Shown here: positions 25,527-33,638 of the stretch, piece after piece | How the letters are laid out: each line of letters opens with the position of its first letter | How positions within the stretch are numbered: the first letter of the stretch is position 1 | Origin: Streptomyces rishiriensis | GTDB lineage: Bacteria > Actinomycetota > Actinomycetes > Streptomycetales > Streptomycetaceae | Assembly: GCF_030815485.1 (NCBI RefSeq) | Contig: NZ_JAUSWV010000002.1 | Location: 5,208,001 to 5,272,000, forward strand | Direction: 5' to 3' | Length of the DNA stretch: 64,000 nucleotides | Position numbers and translations under genes: made by a program | Notes under the pieces: model-generated | What the model saw: only the letters and a program-made list of their open reading frames with translations | What the model was told of the DNA's origin: nothing | The model's database searches: none

Positions 25527-26156
25527 GTGGCCGCCAAGCCCGTGGCCAAGCGCCTCGTCGTGCTGGTCTCCGGATCCGGTACGAACCTCCAGGCTCTCCT
25601 CGACGCCATCGCGGCCACCGGCGTCGATGCCTACGGCGCCGAGATCGTGGCCGTCGGAGCCGACCGGGAGGGCATCGAGGGGCTCGCCCGTGCCGAGCGC
25701 GCCGGGATTCCCACCTTCGTGCGGAAGGTCGGGGACTTCGCTAGCCGGCAGGAGTGGGACGCCGCGCTCGCCGAGGCGGTGGCCGCCCACGAGCCGGACC
25801 TCGTCGTCTCCGCCGGGTTCATGAAGATCGTGGGGAAGGAATTCCTGGCGCGGTTCGGGGGGCGGTTCGTCAACACCCACCCGGCCCTGCTGCCCAGCTT
25901 TCCCGGCGCCCACGGTGTGCGGGACGCGCTGGCGTACGGCGCCCGGGTCACCGGCTGCACCGTCCACTTCGTCGACGACGGCGTCGACACCGGACCGATC
26001 ATCGCCCAGGGGGTGGTCGAGGTCCGGGACGAGGACGACGAGAGCGCTCTGCACGAGCGCATCAAGGAAGTCGAGCGAAGGCTGCTCGTCGAGGTCGTGG
26101 GGCGGCTCGCCCGCAACGGCTATCGCATTGAGGGACGAAAGGTAGTTATCCAGTGA
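25527..26156 (+). CDS. purN: Phosphoribosylglycinamide formyltransferase
   Basis: Third step of IMP synthesis: transfers formyl from 10-formyl-tetrahydrofolate to GAR. It has 209 residues from GTG 25527 (VAAKPVAKRLVVLVSGSGTN), preceded by GAGAAAGG; upstream in-frame codons lack a ribosome site. The phosphate-binding loop SGSGTNLQ, the catalytic Asn-x-His in VNTHPALLPSFPGAH, and the Asp in VDTGPIIAQ are present. The stop overlaps the purH GTG (GTGA), so the two are translationally coupled. Folate cofactor is supplied by folD and glyA in this window. Confidence 0.96.
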   Translation: MAAKPVAKRLVVLVSGSGTNLQALLDAIAATGVDAYGAEIVAVGADREGIEGLARAERAGIPTFVRKVGDFASRQEWDAALAEAVAAHEPDLVVSAGFMKIVGKEFLARFGGRFVNTHPALLPSFPGAHGVRDALAYGARVTGCTVHFVDDGVDTGPIIAQGVVEVRDEDDESALHERIKEVERRLLVEVVGRLARNGYRIEGRKVVIQ

Positions 26157-27736
26157 CCGCCGACAGCACTGTCACGGCAGAGAGCAGCAAGCGGGGCATC
26201 CGTCGCGCGCTCGTCAGCGTCTACGACAAGACCGGTCTGGAAGAGCTCGCGCGCGGGCTGCACGAGGCCGGTGTCGAGCTCGTCTCCACCGGCTCCACCG
26301 CCTCCCGTATCGCCGCCGCCGGCGTCCCCGTCACCAAGGTCGAGGAGCTCACCGGCTTCCCCGAGTGCCTGGACGGCCGGGTCAAGACCCTGCACCCCAA
26401 GGTCCACGCCGGCATCCTCGCCGACCTGCGACTGGACAGCCACCGGCAGCAGCTGGACGAGCTGGGCGTCGCGCCGTTCGACCTCGTCGTCGTCAACCTC
26501 TACCCCTTCCGGGAGACCGTCGCCTCGGGCGCCTCGGAGGACGAGTGCGTCGAGCAGATCGACATCGGCGGGCCGTCCATGGTGCGCGCCGCCGCGAAGA
26601 ACCACCCGTCGGTGGCCGTGGTCACCAGCCCCGCGCGGTACGGCGACGTCCTCTCGGCCGTGCAGTCCGGCGGCTTCGACCTGGCGGCCCGCAAGCGGCT
26701 CGCCGCCGAGGCCTTCCAGCACACCGCCGCCTACGACGTGGCCGTGGCCTCCTGGTTCGCGTCCTCCTACGCGCCCGTGGACGAGTCGCGCTTCCCCGAC
26801 TTCCTCGGCGCCACCTGGGAGCGCAAGAGCACCCTGCGCTACGGCGAGAACCCGCACCAGCCCGCCGCGCTCTACGTGGACGGCAGCGGCGGCGGTCTCG
26901 CCGAGGCCGAGCAGCTGCACGGCAAGGAGATGTCGTACAACAACTACACGGACACGGACGCCGCGCACCGCGCCGCGTACGACCACACCGAGCCGGCCGT
27001 CGCGATCATCAAGCACGCCAACCCGTGCGGGATCGCCGTCGGCGCGGACGTGGCCGAGGCGCACCGCAAGGCGCACGCCTGTGACCCGCTGTCGGCGTTC
27101 GGCGGCGTGATCGCCGTCAACCGGCCGGTCAGCAAGGAGATGGCGGAGCAGGTCGCCGAGATCTTCACCGAGGTCATCGTCGCGCCCGGCTATGAGGAGG
27201 GGGCGCTCGAGGCCCTCACCAAGAAGAAGAACATCCGGGTGCTCAGGGCGCCGCAGGGGCCCGCGGGCGCCGTCGAGCTCAAGCCCGTCGGCGGCGGCGC
27301 GCTGCTCCAGGTCACCGACCGGCTCCAGGCGGACGGCGACGACCCGGCGAACTGGACGCTGGCGACCGGTGAGGCGCTGTCCGGGTCGGAGCTCGCCGAT
27401 CTCGCGTTCGCCTGGAAGGCCTGCCGGGCCGTGAAGTCCAACGCCATCCTGCTCGCCAAGGACGGCGCCTCGGTCGGCGTCGGCATGGGACAGGTCAATC
27501 GCGTCGACTCCGCGAAGCTGGCCGTCGAGCGCGCCGGTGAGGAGCGGGCGCGCGGCTCGTACGCCGCCTCCGACGCGTTCTTCCCCTTCCCGGACGGGCT
27601 CGAGGTCCTGGTCGAGGCGGGCGTCAAGGCCGTGGTGCAGCCGGGCGGTTCCGTCCGTGACGAGCTGGTCGTCGAGGCCGCGAAGAAGGCGGGCGTGACG
27701 ATGTACTTCACGGGTACGCGCCACTTCTTCCACTGA
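26153..27736 (+). CDS. purH: Bifunctional AICAR formyltransferase / IMP cyclohydrolase
   Basis: Last two steps of IMP synthesis, using 10-formyl-THF. It has 527 residues, a normal length. The N-terminal cyclohydrolase domain shows VYDKTGLEELA and GRVKTLHPKVHAGIL; the C-terminal transformylase domain shows LHGKEMSYNNYTDTDAA, IIKHANPCGIA and the terminal YFTGTRHFFH. Its substrate AICAR is ZMP, whose triphosphate ZTP is the ligand of the riboswitch before glyA, which links the two loci. The GTG start overlaps the end of purN. Confidence 0.97.
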   Translation: MTADSTVTAESSKRGIRRALVSVYDKTGLEELARGLHEAGVELVSTGSTASRIAAAGVPVTKVEELTGFPECLDGRVKTLHPKVHAGILADLRLDSHRQQLDELGVAPFDLVVVNLYPFRETVASGASEDECVEQIDIGGPSMVRAAAKNHPSVAVVTSPARYGDVLSAVQSGGFDLAARKRLAAEAFQHTAAYDVAVASWFASSYAPVDESRFPDFLGATWERKSTLRYGENPHQPAALYVDGSGGGLAEAEQLHGKEMSYNNYTDTDAAHRAAYDHTEPAVAIIKHANPCGIAVGADVAEAHRKAHACDPLSAFGGVIAVNRPVSKEMAEQVAEIFTEVIVAPGYEEGALEALTKKKNIRVLRAPQGPAGAVELKPVGGGALLQVTDRLQADGDDPANWTLATGEALSGSELADLAFAWKACRAVKSNAILLAKDGASVGVGMGQVNRVDSAKLAVERAGEERARGSYAASDAFFPFPDGLEVLVEAGVKAVVQPGGSVRDELVVEAAKKAGVTMYFTGTRHFFH

Positions 27737-27785
27737 GCCGGCCCGACCTGGCCTGACCTGTTCCGGTCTGCCCTGGTCGAGCAGC

Positions 27786-27828
27786 GGCCCCGGCCCGTCT
27801 CCTGGTTTCAGGAGGGGGGCCGGGGCCG
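27786..27828. terminator. purH terminator
   Basis: GGCCCCGGCCC ... GGGCCGGGGCC with an inner TCCTG/CAGGA pairing: a long stem between convergent purH and the RDD gene. Confidence 0.72.
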
Positions 27829-27893
27829 ACGTGCGTTCATCCGCGGCTCGGCGCGTGCGTCCGGCGTGCTTCGGACGTGCTTCGGTGCGTACT

Positions 27894-28526
27894 TCAGTGC
27901 GTGCGGATCACGATCGAGCTGCACACCTTGTCGGCGAAGGTCTGCCTCTTGGCGTCCCAGGCCGGCCACAGCCAGCCGAGGTAGCACGCCAGGCTGTCCA
28001 GGGTGTGGGCCAGGCGGCGGACGAACGCCATGCCGACGCCCATCGGCTGGCCGTCGATCTCGCGCACGAGGCGGATGCCCAGGGCCTTCTTGCCGACCGT
28101 CTGACCGGTACGGCCCTCCTGGATCAGCTGCCAGATCGCGAGGCCGACGAGGGCGGCGGCGCCGATGGCCAGGAGTGCCGGAGTGTCCTTGCCGATGAGG
28201 ACGAGGGCGTAGGGCACCGCGAACACCAGCATGTCGACCACGAGGCCGCCGAACCGCTGGCCCCAGTTCGCGTACGGCGGCTGACCGCCGTAGCCGGGCT
28301 GCTGCGGGTAACCGTGACCCTGCTGGGGATAGCCGGGCTGCTGGGGGTAGCCGGGCTGCTGGGGGTAGCCGGGATGCTGCGGCTGGCCGTACCCCTGCGG
28401 GGGGACGCCCTGCGGCGCCTGCTGGCCGTCACCGGGCTGGCCCTGCTGGGGGTAGCCGTAACCGGGCTGCCCCTGCTGGGGGTTCTGCGGCTGACCGTAG
28501 GGGTCGTTGGGCGGGCCGAAGCTCAT
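27894..28526 (-). CDS. RDD family membrane protein with Pro/Gln/Tyr-rich N-terminus
   Basis: Protein of 210 residues from ATG 28526 with GGAGGAAAT upstream. The first 85 residues are GYPQQPGYPQQ-type repeats. The rest is an RDD domain with the conserved Arg at NWGQRFGGLVVDMLVF, the central Asp of that first helix, and a KKALGIRLVRE stretch after the second helix; three membrane segments are visible. RDD proteins are often proposed to be small-molecule or ion transporters, but the substrate here is unknown. It sits between purH and folD on the opposite strand. Confidence 0.88.
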   Translation of the reverse strand: MSFGPPNDPYGQPQNPQQGQPGYGYPQQGQPGDGQQAPQGVPPQGYGQPQHPGYPQQPGYPQQPGYPQQGHGYPQQPGYGGQPPYANWGQRFGGLVVDMLVFAVPYALVLIGKDTPALLAIGAAALVGLAIWQLIQEGRTGQTVGKKALGIRLVREIDGQPMGVGMAFVRRLAHTLDSLACYLGWLWPAWDAKRQTFADKVCSSIVIRTH

Positions 28527-28821
28527 GGCGATTTCCTCCGTTGCACAAAAGCGGGGACGACGCGGAATGCGCGGAGGAACGTCTTCAGATGAGCGGTTTG
28601 CCCCCCAACACCGACCGCATACTGCGGGGACCCATCGTTCTTGGACAGGTGTGCTCCTGTCCAGCCGCATTCCGCAGGCTTTGTGCAAGTGCAACCTTGT
28701 CGATCATGGCCGGAACGATCCAGGGGCTTGGCCGGATCGGGGCCCGCCGGTGCCCGGGTTCACCCGGACCGGTACCCGGGCGGATTGGAACCGGGGGCCC
28801 GTCATCCGGGAGGATGGGTGC

Positions 28822-29676
28822 ATGACCGCCCAGATTCTCGATGGCAAGGCCACCGCAGCCGCGATCAAGTCCGATCTGACCGCCCGGGTGGCGGCGCTGA
28901 GGGAGAAGGGCGTGACGCCCGGACTCGGCACCATCCTCGTCGGCACCGACCCCGGCAGCCAGAAATACGTCGCGGGCAAGCACCGTGACTGCGCCGAGGT
29001 CGGCATCGCCTCCATCCAGCGCGAGCTGCCCGGCACGGCCACCCAGGAGGAGATCGAGGCGGTCGTCCGCGAGCTGAACGACGACCCCGCCTGCACCGGC
29101 TACATCGTCCAGCTCCCGTTGCCCAAGGGCATCGACGAGAACCGGATCCTGGAACTCGTGGACCCGGCCAAGGATGCCGACGGCCTGCACCCGACGAACC
29201 TCGGCCGGCTGGTCCTCAACGAACCCGCCCCGCTGCCCTGCACCCCCAACGGCGTGCTGACGCTGCTGCGTCGGTACGGCGTCGAGACCAAGGGCGCGGA
29301 GGTCGTGGTCGTCGGCCGCGGGGTCACGATCGGCCGCTCGATGCCGCTGCTGCTGACGCGGCGCAGCGAGAACGCGACGGTGACCCAGTGCCACACCGGC
29401 ACCCGGGATCTCTCGGCGCACCTGAAGCGGGCCGACATCATCGTCGCCGCGGCCGGTTCGGCGCACCTGATCCGGGCCGAGGACGTCAAGCCGGGCGCGG
29501 CCGTCCTGGACGTCGGCGTCTCCCGCAGCGCGGAGGGGAAGATCGTGGGCGACGTCCATCCGGACGTCCGTGAGGTGGCCGGCTGGGTCTCTCCGAACCC
29601 CGGCGGCGTCGGCCCGATGACCCGCGCCCAACTGCTCGTCAACGTGGTGGAGGCGGCGGAACGCAGTGTCGACTGA
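28822..29676 (+). CDS. folD: Methylenetetrahydrofolate dehydrogenase / cyclohydrolase
   Basis: Makes 10-formyl-THF from 5,10-methylene-THF, supplying purN and purH. It has 284 residues from ATG 28822 with GGGAGGATGGG upstream. The cyclohydrolase Tyr-x-x-x-Lys is in SQKYVAGKHRD, followed by GYIVQLPLPKGID, PCTPNGVL and the NADP loop GRGVTIGRSMPLLL. The C-terminal MTRAQLLVNVVEAA is typical. The last codons overlap the DUF3017 start by 11 bp. The 295-bp leader contains GC-rich hairpins (around 28745-28785), but I did not recognise a known riboswitch. Confidence 0.96.
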   Translation: MTAQILDGKATAAAIKSDLTARVAALREKGVTPGLGTILVGTDPGSQKYVAGKHRDCAEVGIASIQRELPGTATQEEIEAVVRELNDDPACTGYIVQLPLPKGIDENRILELVDPAKDADGLHPTNLGRLVLNEPAPLPCTPNGVLTLLRRYGVETKGAEVVVVGRGVTIGRSMPLLLTRRSENATVTQCHTGTRDLSAHLKRADIIVAAAGSAHLIRAEDVKPGAAVLDVGVSRSAEGKIVGDVHPDVREVAGWVSPNPGGVGPMTRAQLLVNVVEAAERSVD

Positions 29677-30253
29677 CAAGACCTCCGGCAAGACCGGAAA
29701 CCGCGAAGGAACCAGCAGCATCAGCAGCGGCGGCACCGACGTCACCGACGGCACCGAGGCGACCGACGGCGTCGGCGGTAGGGACGACATCGACGGGATC
29801 GACGAGACCGACGACATCGAGGTGCGGGATCCGGTCAGCGCGCCCGACGCCGACGGGGTGGCGCGCCGCACCACCCGGCGTTTCCCGCTGTTCACCAGGG
29901 ACACCGCACGCCCCGAGGGCGGCGGCCGGGCCGCGCCCGGCGACGCGCTGGCCGCCCGGCAGTGGCCGATCATCGTCGTCCTGGGCATCGTCGCGCTCGG
30001 TCTGCTGGTGACCGCGCTCGACGTGTTCCGGATCGGCACGATCCTGATCGGCGTCGGCCTGCTGGTCGGCGCGGTGCTGCGCTGGCTGCTGCCCGGGGTC
30101 GGCATGCTCGCCGTACGCTCCCGCTTCACCGACATCGTGACGTACACCGTGCTGGGCACCGCCATCGTCCTGCTCGCGCTGATGGCGCAGCCCAACCCGT
30201 GGCTCCAGATCCCCTTCCTGAAGGACACCCTGCACTTCACGGTCAGCAGCTGA
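29666..30253 (+). CDS. DUF3017 membrane protein
   Basis: Protein of 195 residues, GTG 29666, overlapping folD by 11 bp. The first 100 residues are acidic and Ser/Thr/Asp-rich (TDGTEATDGVGGRDDIDGI). Three membrane helices follow (WPIIVVLGIVALGLLV, IGTILIGVGLLVGAVLRWLL, IVTYTVLGTAIVLLALM). A DUF3017 gene immediately after folD is a conserved actinobacterial arrangement, but no biochemical role is known to me. Confidence 0.85.
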   Translation: MSTDKTSGKTGNREGTSSISSGGTDVTDGTEATDGVGGRDDIDGIDETDDIEVRDPVSAPDADGVARRTTRRFPLFTRDTARPEGGGRAAPGDALAARQWPIIVVLGIVALGLLVTALDVFRIGTILIGVGLLVGAVLRWLLPGVGMLAVRSRFTDIVTYTVLGTAIVLLALMAQPNPWLQIPFLKDTLHFTVSS

Positions 30254-30274
30254 ACCGAGCTGCGCGCAGCGCAA

Positions 30275-30314
30275 CGGCGGCCCGTCCTCATCCCCCGAGG
30301 AGGACGGGCCGCCG
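30275..30314 (+). terminator. folD-DUF3017 terminator
   Basis: CGGCGGCCCGTCCTC and GAGGACGGGCCGCCG, a perfect 15-bp stem with a ten-base loop. Confidence 0.8.
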
Positions 30315-30489
30315 ACGCGTTCCACGTTCCACCCTCCTGAGCTGCCTGTTCAACAGCCGCCTGGAGGCTGTGGCACGGAAGTGACCGTTCCGCCACGGTG
30401 TGCGCGCCCGGCCACAGACGCCCCCGCCATGGGAACCGTCCGGCCGTCCCGCGTCGTCCCCCCAACGGATCGAAGGAAAGGTGGGCCGG

Positions 30490-30948
30490 ATGGGCGCCTG
30501 GCAGCCGCTGCCGGACGGGCTGCCGTCGGAGGTACGGCACTTCGTGGAGCAGTTGCGGCAGCTCAAGGACGGTACGGGCCTCAGCCTGGCCTCGCTCGGC
30601 GCGCGCACCGCGTACAGCAAGTCCTCCTGGCAGCGCTATCTCAACGCCGTTCAGCCGCCGCCCCGGCAGGCCGTCGCCGCGCTGTGCCGGGTGGCGGGGC
30701 TGGTCGGCTCGGACGCCGAACGGCACGTCGTGCGCTGGGAACTGGCCGTCGAGGCCTGGCCCCGGCCGGTGCCGGCGAGCCCGGCCGAGGAGTACCGTGA
30801 CGACCCGACGATCCCCTGGTGGGACCAGCTGGAGGAGCCCGCTCCACCGGCCTCGGCCCGGCCCACCGGACGCCTGCTGCTCTGGGCGGCCCTGCTCCTG
30901 CTGGCCCTGCTGTGCGTCGCCGTCGGGGGAGCGGTCGTCTTCGGCTGA
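30490..30948 (+). CDS. XRE-type helix-turn-helix protein with C-terminal membrane helix
   Basis: Protein of 152 residues; ATG 30490 lies after GGAAAGGTGGG (GTG 30481 is the alternative). Residues about 10-75 form a helix-turn-helix region (RQLKDGTGLSLASLGARTAYSKSSWQRYL) and a single membrane helix occupies the end (LLLWAALLLLALLCVAVGGAVVF). It resembles the first half of the next gene (FVEQLRQL.../FVEQLRRV...), so the two are tandem paralogues. Probably a membrane-tethered regulator; the target is unknown. Confidence 0.75.
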   Translation: MGAWQPLPDGLPSEVRHFVEQLRQLKDGTGLSLASLGARTAYSKSSWQRYLNAVQPPPRQAVAALCRVAGLVGSDAERHVVRWELAVEAWPRPVPASPAEEYRDDPTIPWWDQLEEPAPPASARPTGRLLLWAALLLLALLCVAVGGAVVFG

Positions 30949-30997
30949 TGTGCGTTCGTCGTGCCGATGTGCGCTTCTCGTGTCGATACGTTGACCG

Positions 30998-31016
30998 TTC
31001 GGGTATCTGTCCCGAA
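30998..31016. promoter_or_regulatory. Inverted repeat before the second XRE gene
   Basis: TTCGGG-N7-CCCGAA, directly downstream of a TTGACC that could be a -35. It lies 60 bp before the start codon; a candidate operator. Confidence 0.35.
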
Positions 31017-31077
31017 TCGTCTCGTCATCAGGTCTAACGTGGCCCATGGGGGACCTGGCGGAGGGGAGGGGGGTTCG

Positions 31078-32052
31078 ATGCCTCGCTGGAAGGCTTTGCC
31101 CGGGGAACTCGACCCGCAGGTACGGGAGTTCGTCGAGCAGTTGCGGCGGGTCGTGGACCGCACGGGGCTGAGCGTCGCGGTGGTGGCCGACCGTACGGGC
31201 TACGGCAAGACGTCCTGGGACCGCTATCTGAACGGCCGGCTGCTCGCCCCCAAGGGCGCGGTCGTGGCACTGGCCGAGGTCACGGGCACGCCTCCCCTCC
31301 ATCTCACCACCATGTGGGAACTGGCCGAGCGGGCGTGGAGCAGCTCGGAGATGCGGCACGACCGGACCATGGAGGCCGTGCGGATCTCCCGGGCGCGGGC
31401 CGCGCCGGGAGAGTTCGGGCCGCCGCCCGATGTGCGCGAGCGCGATGTGGGCCGGATCGCGGTGACCCCGGGCGTCGCGGGACCGGCGGGCGTGTCGCCG
31501 ACGATGCCGCCGTCGCGGGACGCGCGGATACCGGTCGGCGGCGCCCCGGGTGGTTCCGGCCCCCGGCGGACGACGCTGTTCCTCGCGGGGGTGGTGGGGG
31601 TGGTGACGGTCGTCGTGGGCGCCTTCCTCCTGACCGACGGAGGGGACCGGAAGCAGGCGGTGGGCACCACCGGGCCGCCCTCTCCCGCCTCGGCCGCGCC
31701 GAGCACCGCCCTGCCCCCCGGGGTGCTGTGCCGTGGCTCCGACTGCACGGGCCGGGACGCGGAGGAGATGGGGTGCAGCGGCGGCCTCGTGACGACGGCG
31801 AGGACCGCGACGGTCGGGGCGACCCTGGTCGAGGTCCGCTTCAGCAGCACGTGCGGGACGGCCTGGGGCCGGATCACCCGGGCCGCGCAGGGCGACGAGG
31901 TGCGGGTGACCGTGGGTCCGGTACGGCAGACCGGCGCCGTCACGGTGGCCGGCGACACGATCGCGTACACCCCGATGGTGGCGGTGAAGAGCCCGGCGGA
32001 CGCGACGGTGTGCGCGGTCCTGGCGTCGGGAGAGCAGGGTTGCACCCCGTGA
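31078..32052 (+). CDS. XRE-type HTH membrane protein with DUF2690-like extracellular domain
   Basis: Protein of 324 residues; ATG 31078 follows GGAGGGGAGGGGGG. Residues about 8-75 are a helix-turn-helix (RTGLSVAVVADRTGYGKTSWDRYLNGR). A membrane helix lies near 163-185 (TLFLAGVVGVVTVVVGAFLL), then a Pro/Ser linker and a C-terminal domain of about 100 residues with cysteines in CRGSDCTGRDAEEMGC that matches DUF2690 as I remember it. Cytoplasmic DNA-binding plus outside domain suggests one-component sensing across the membrane. It is a tandem paralogue of the preceding gene. Confidence 0.8.
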   Translation: MPRWKALPGELDPQVREFVEQLRRVVDRTGLSVAVVADRTGYGKTSWDRYLNGRLLAPKGAVVALAEVTGTPPLHLTTMWELAERAWSSSEMRHDRTMEAVRISRARAAPGEFGPPPDVRERDVGRIAVTPGVAGPAGVSPTMPPSRDARIPVGGAPGGSGPRRTTLFLAGVVGVVTVVVGAFLLTDGGDRKQAVGTTGPPSPASAAPSTALPPGVLCRGSDCTGRDAEEMGCSGGLVTTARTATVGATLVEVRFSSTCGTAWGRITRAAQGDEVRVTVGPVRQTGAVTVAGDTIAYTPMVAVKSPADATVCAVLASGEQGCTP

Positions 32053-32467
32053 GACGGCCGGGCGCCGGGCCCGCCGTTGGGCCGGACGGGTGAGGTGGGC
32101 ACGGGAGGCGGGCGGCGTCGGCGGACCCGGTGCAAAAAAGTCCGAACGGGCAGGAATACCCTCCTCCGCCGCGGGCACGCGAACCGTACCCCCACGGGAG
32201 TCCGGCACGACCCGGTACCCCCACTACGGCGGCCGCTGGTTCCACCTCTCCCGGACCGGCGGCCGCCGCCCCCTGTCGGGCCGCGGCCGCTCGCCCCTAC
32301 CCCCTGGGCCACTCTGTGGGACGGGCCACACAACCCCGGCCGCCCGGGATCGCGGAGGCGCGATAGCCTGACCGCTGGTTGGATCTCTTGATACCAAGAG
32401 ATCGATCATTTGTACGTCCCACCAGGGGCAGGGACGCCCCACCGACAGCTGTCATACGGAGAACGCC
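32053..32467. other. 415-bp region upstream of mdh
   Basis: No gene recognised. The notable element is the 22-bp palindrome at 32382-32403; the upstream part is Pro/Arg-type GC-rich sequence without motifs. A TAGCCT box at 32365 is a possible -10. Confidence 0.5.
32382..32403. promoter_or_regulatory. Perfect 22-bp palindromic operator upstream of mdh
   Basis: GATCTCTTG-ATAC-CAAGAGATC has two perfect 9-bp arms, 64 bp before the mdh ATG and overlapping the likely promoter. The shape suits a MarR- or GntR-type dimer. The regulator is not identifiable from this window. Confidence 0.58.
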
Positions 32468-33457
32468 ATGACCCGCACTCCCGTGAACGTCACCGTCACC
32501 GGCGCGGCCGGCCAGATCGGTTACGCCCTGCTCTTCCGCATCGCCTCCGGCCAGCTGCTCGGCGCGGACGTGCCGGTCAGGCTGCGCCTGCTGGAGATCA
32601 CCCCGGCCCTGAAGGCCGCCGAGGGCACCGCCATGGAGCTCGACGACTGCGCGTTCCCGCTGCTCCAGGGCATCGACATCAGCGACGACCCGAACGTCGC
32701 CTTCGACGGCGCCAACGTCGCCCTTCTCGTCGGCGCCCGCCCGCGCACCAAGGGCATGGAGCGCGGCGACCTCCTCGAGGCCAACGGCGGCATCTTCAAG
32801 CCGCAGGGCAAGGCCATCAACGACCACGCCGCGGACGACATCAAGGTCCTGGTCGTCGGCAACCCGGCCAACACCAACGCCCTGATCGCCCAGGCCGCCG
32901 CTCCGGACGTACCGGCCGAGCGCTTCACCGCGATGACCCGCCTCGACCACAACCGCGCGCTGACCCAGCTCGCGAAGAAGACGGGCTCGACGGTCGCCGA
33001 CATCAAGCGGCTGACCATCTGGGGCAACCACTCCGCGACCCAGTACCCGGACATCTTCCACGCCACGATCGCCGGCAAGAACGCCGCCGAGACCGTGAAC
33101 GACGAGAAGTGGCTGGCCGAGGACTTCATCCCGACCGTCGCCAAGCGCGGCGCGGCCATCATCGAGGCGCGTGGGGCGTCCTCCGCCGCCTCCGCCGCCA
33201 ACGCGGCCATCGACCACGTGTACACCTGGGTCAACGGCACGGCGGACGGCGACTGGGCCTCCATGGGCATCCCGTCGGACGGCTCCTACGGTGTCCCGGA
33301 GGGCCTCATCTCCTCCTTCCCGGTCACCACCAAGGACGGCTCGTACGAGATCGTCCAGGGCCTGGACGTCAACGAGTTCTCCCGCGCCCGCATCGACGCG
33401 TCGGTGCAGGAGCTGGCGGAGGAGCGCGAGGCGGTCCGCGCCCTCGGTCTCCTCTGA
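32468..33457 (+). CDS. mdh: Malate dehydrogenase
   Basis: NAD-dependent oxidation of malate to oxaloacetate in the TCA cycle. It has 329 residues, ATG 32468 after GGAGAA. The nucleotide loop is GAAGQIGYALLFRIASG, the substrate loop has RPRTKGMERGDLL, the catalytic pair lies in TRLDHNRA and IWGNHSATQYPD, and SFPVTTKDGSYEIVQGL closes the protein. This is the cytosolic dimeric (MDH type 2) form. It is monocistronic with a strong terminator. Confidence 0.97.
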   Translation: MTRTPVNVTVTGAAGQIGYALLFRIASGQLLGADVPVRLRLLEITPALKAAEGTAMELDDCAFPLLQGIDISDDPNVAFDGANVALLVGARPRTKGMERGDLLEANGGIFKPQGKAINDHAADDIKVLVVGNPANTNALIAQAAAPDVPAERFTAMTRLDHNRALTQLAKKTGSTVADIKRLTIWGNHSATQYPDIFHATIAGKNAAETVNDEKWLAEDFIPTVAKRGAAIIEARGASSAASAANAAIDHVYTWVNGTADGDWASMGIPSDGSYGVPEGLISSFPVTTKDGSYEIVQGLDVNEFSRARIDASVQELAEEREAVRALGLL

Positions 33458-33472
33458 GGTTTCCGGACCACT

Positions 33473-33504
33473 GATCCCCGGGCGGCCCGAGCCGCCCGGG
33501 GATC
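33473..33504. terminator. mdh terminator
   Basis: GATCCCCGGGCGGC-CCGA-GCCGCCCGGGGATC, a perfect 14-bp stem 16 bp after the mdh stop. Confidence 0.82.
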
Positions 33505-33638
33505 GCTGTCTCGGGCCGGGCGACGTGGGCGGCCTCGCCGGACGGACCCGACGAACGCGGACCGGAGCCCAGCCGCCCGCCGACCTGACGGAGCCTCTTC
33601 CCGCGTGCGCTGCGCGGAGCGAAACCGGGTCGCCCGGG

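Noticed and set aside
28541..28821. Possible riboswitch before folD
   Set aside because: GC-rich hairpins are present, but I could not find pfl or other known blocks such as CGCCTGGGC.
28585..32208. 1207-codon minus-strand frame across folD and XRE genes
   Set aside because: Shadow of several well-supported plus-strand genes.
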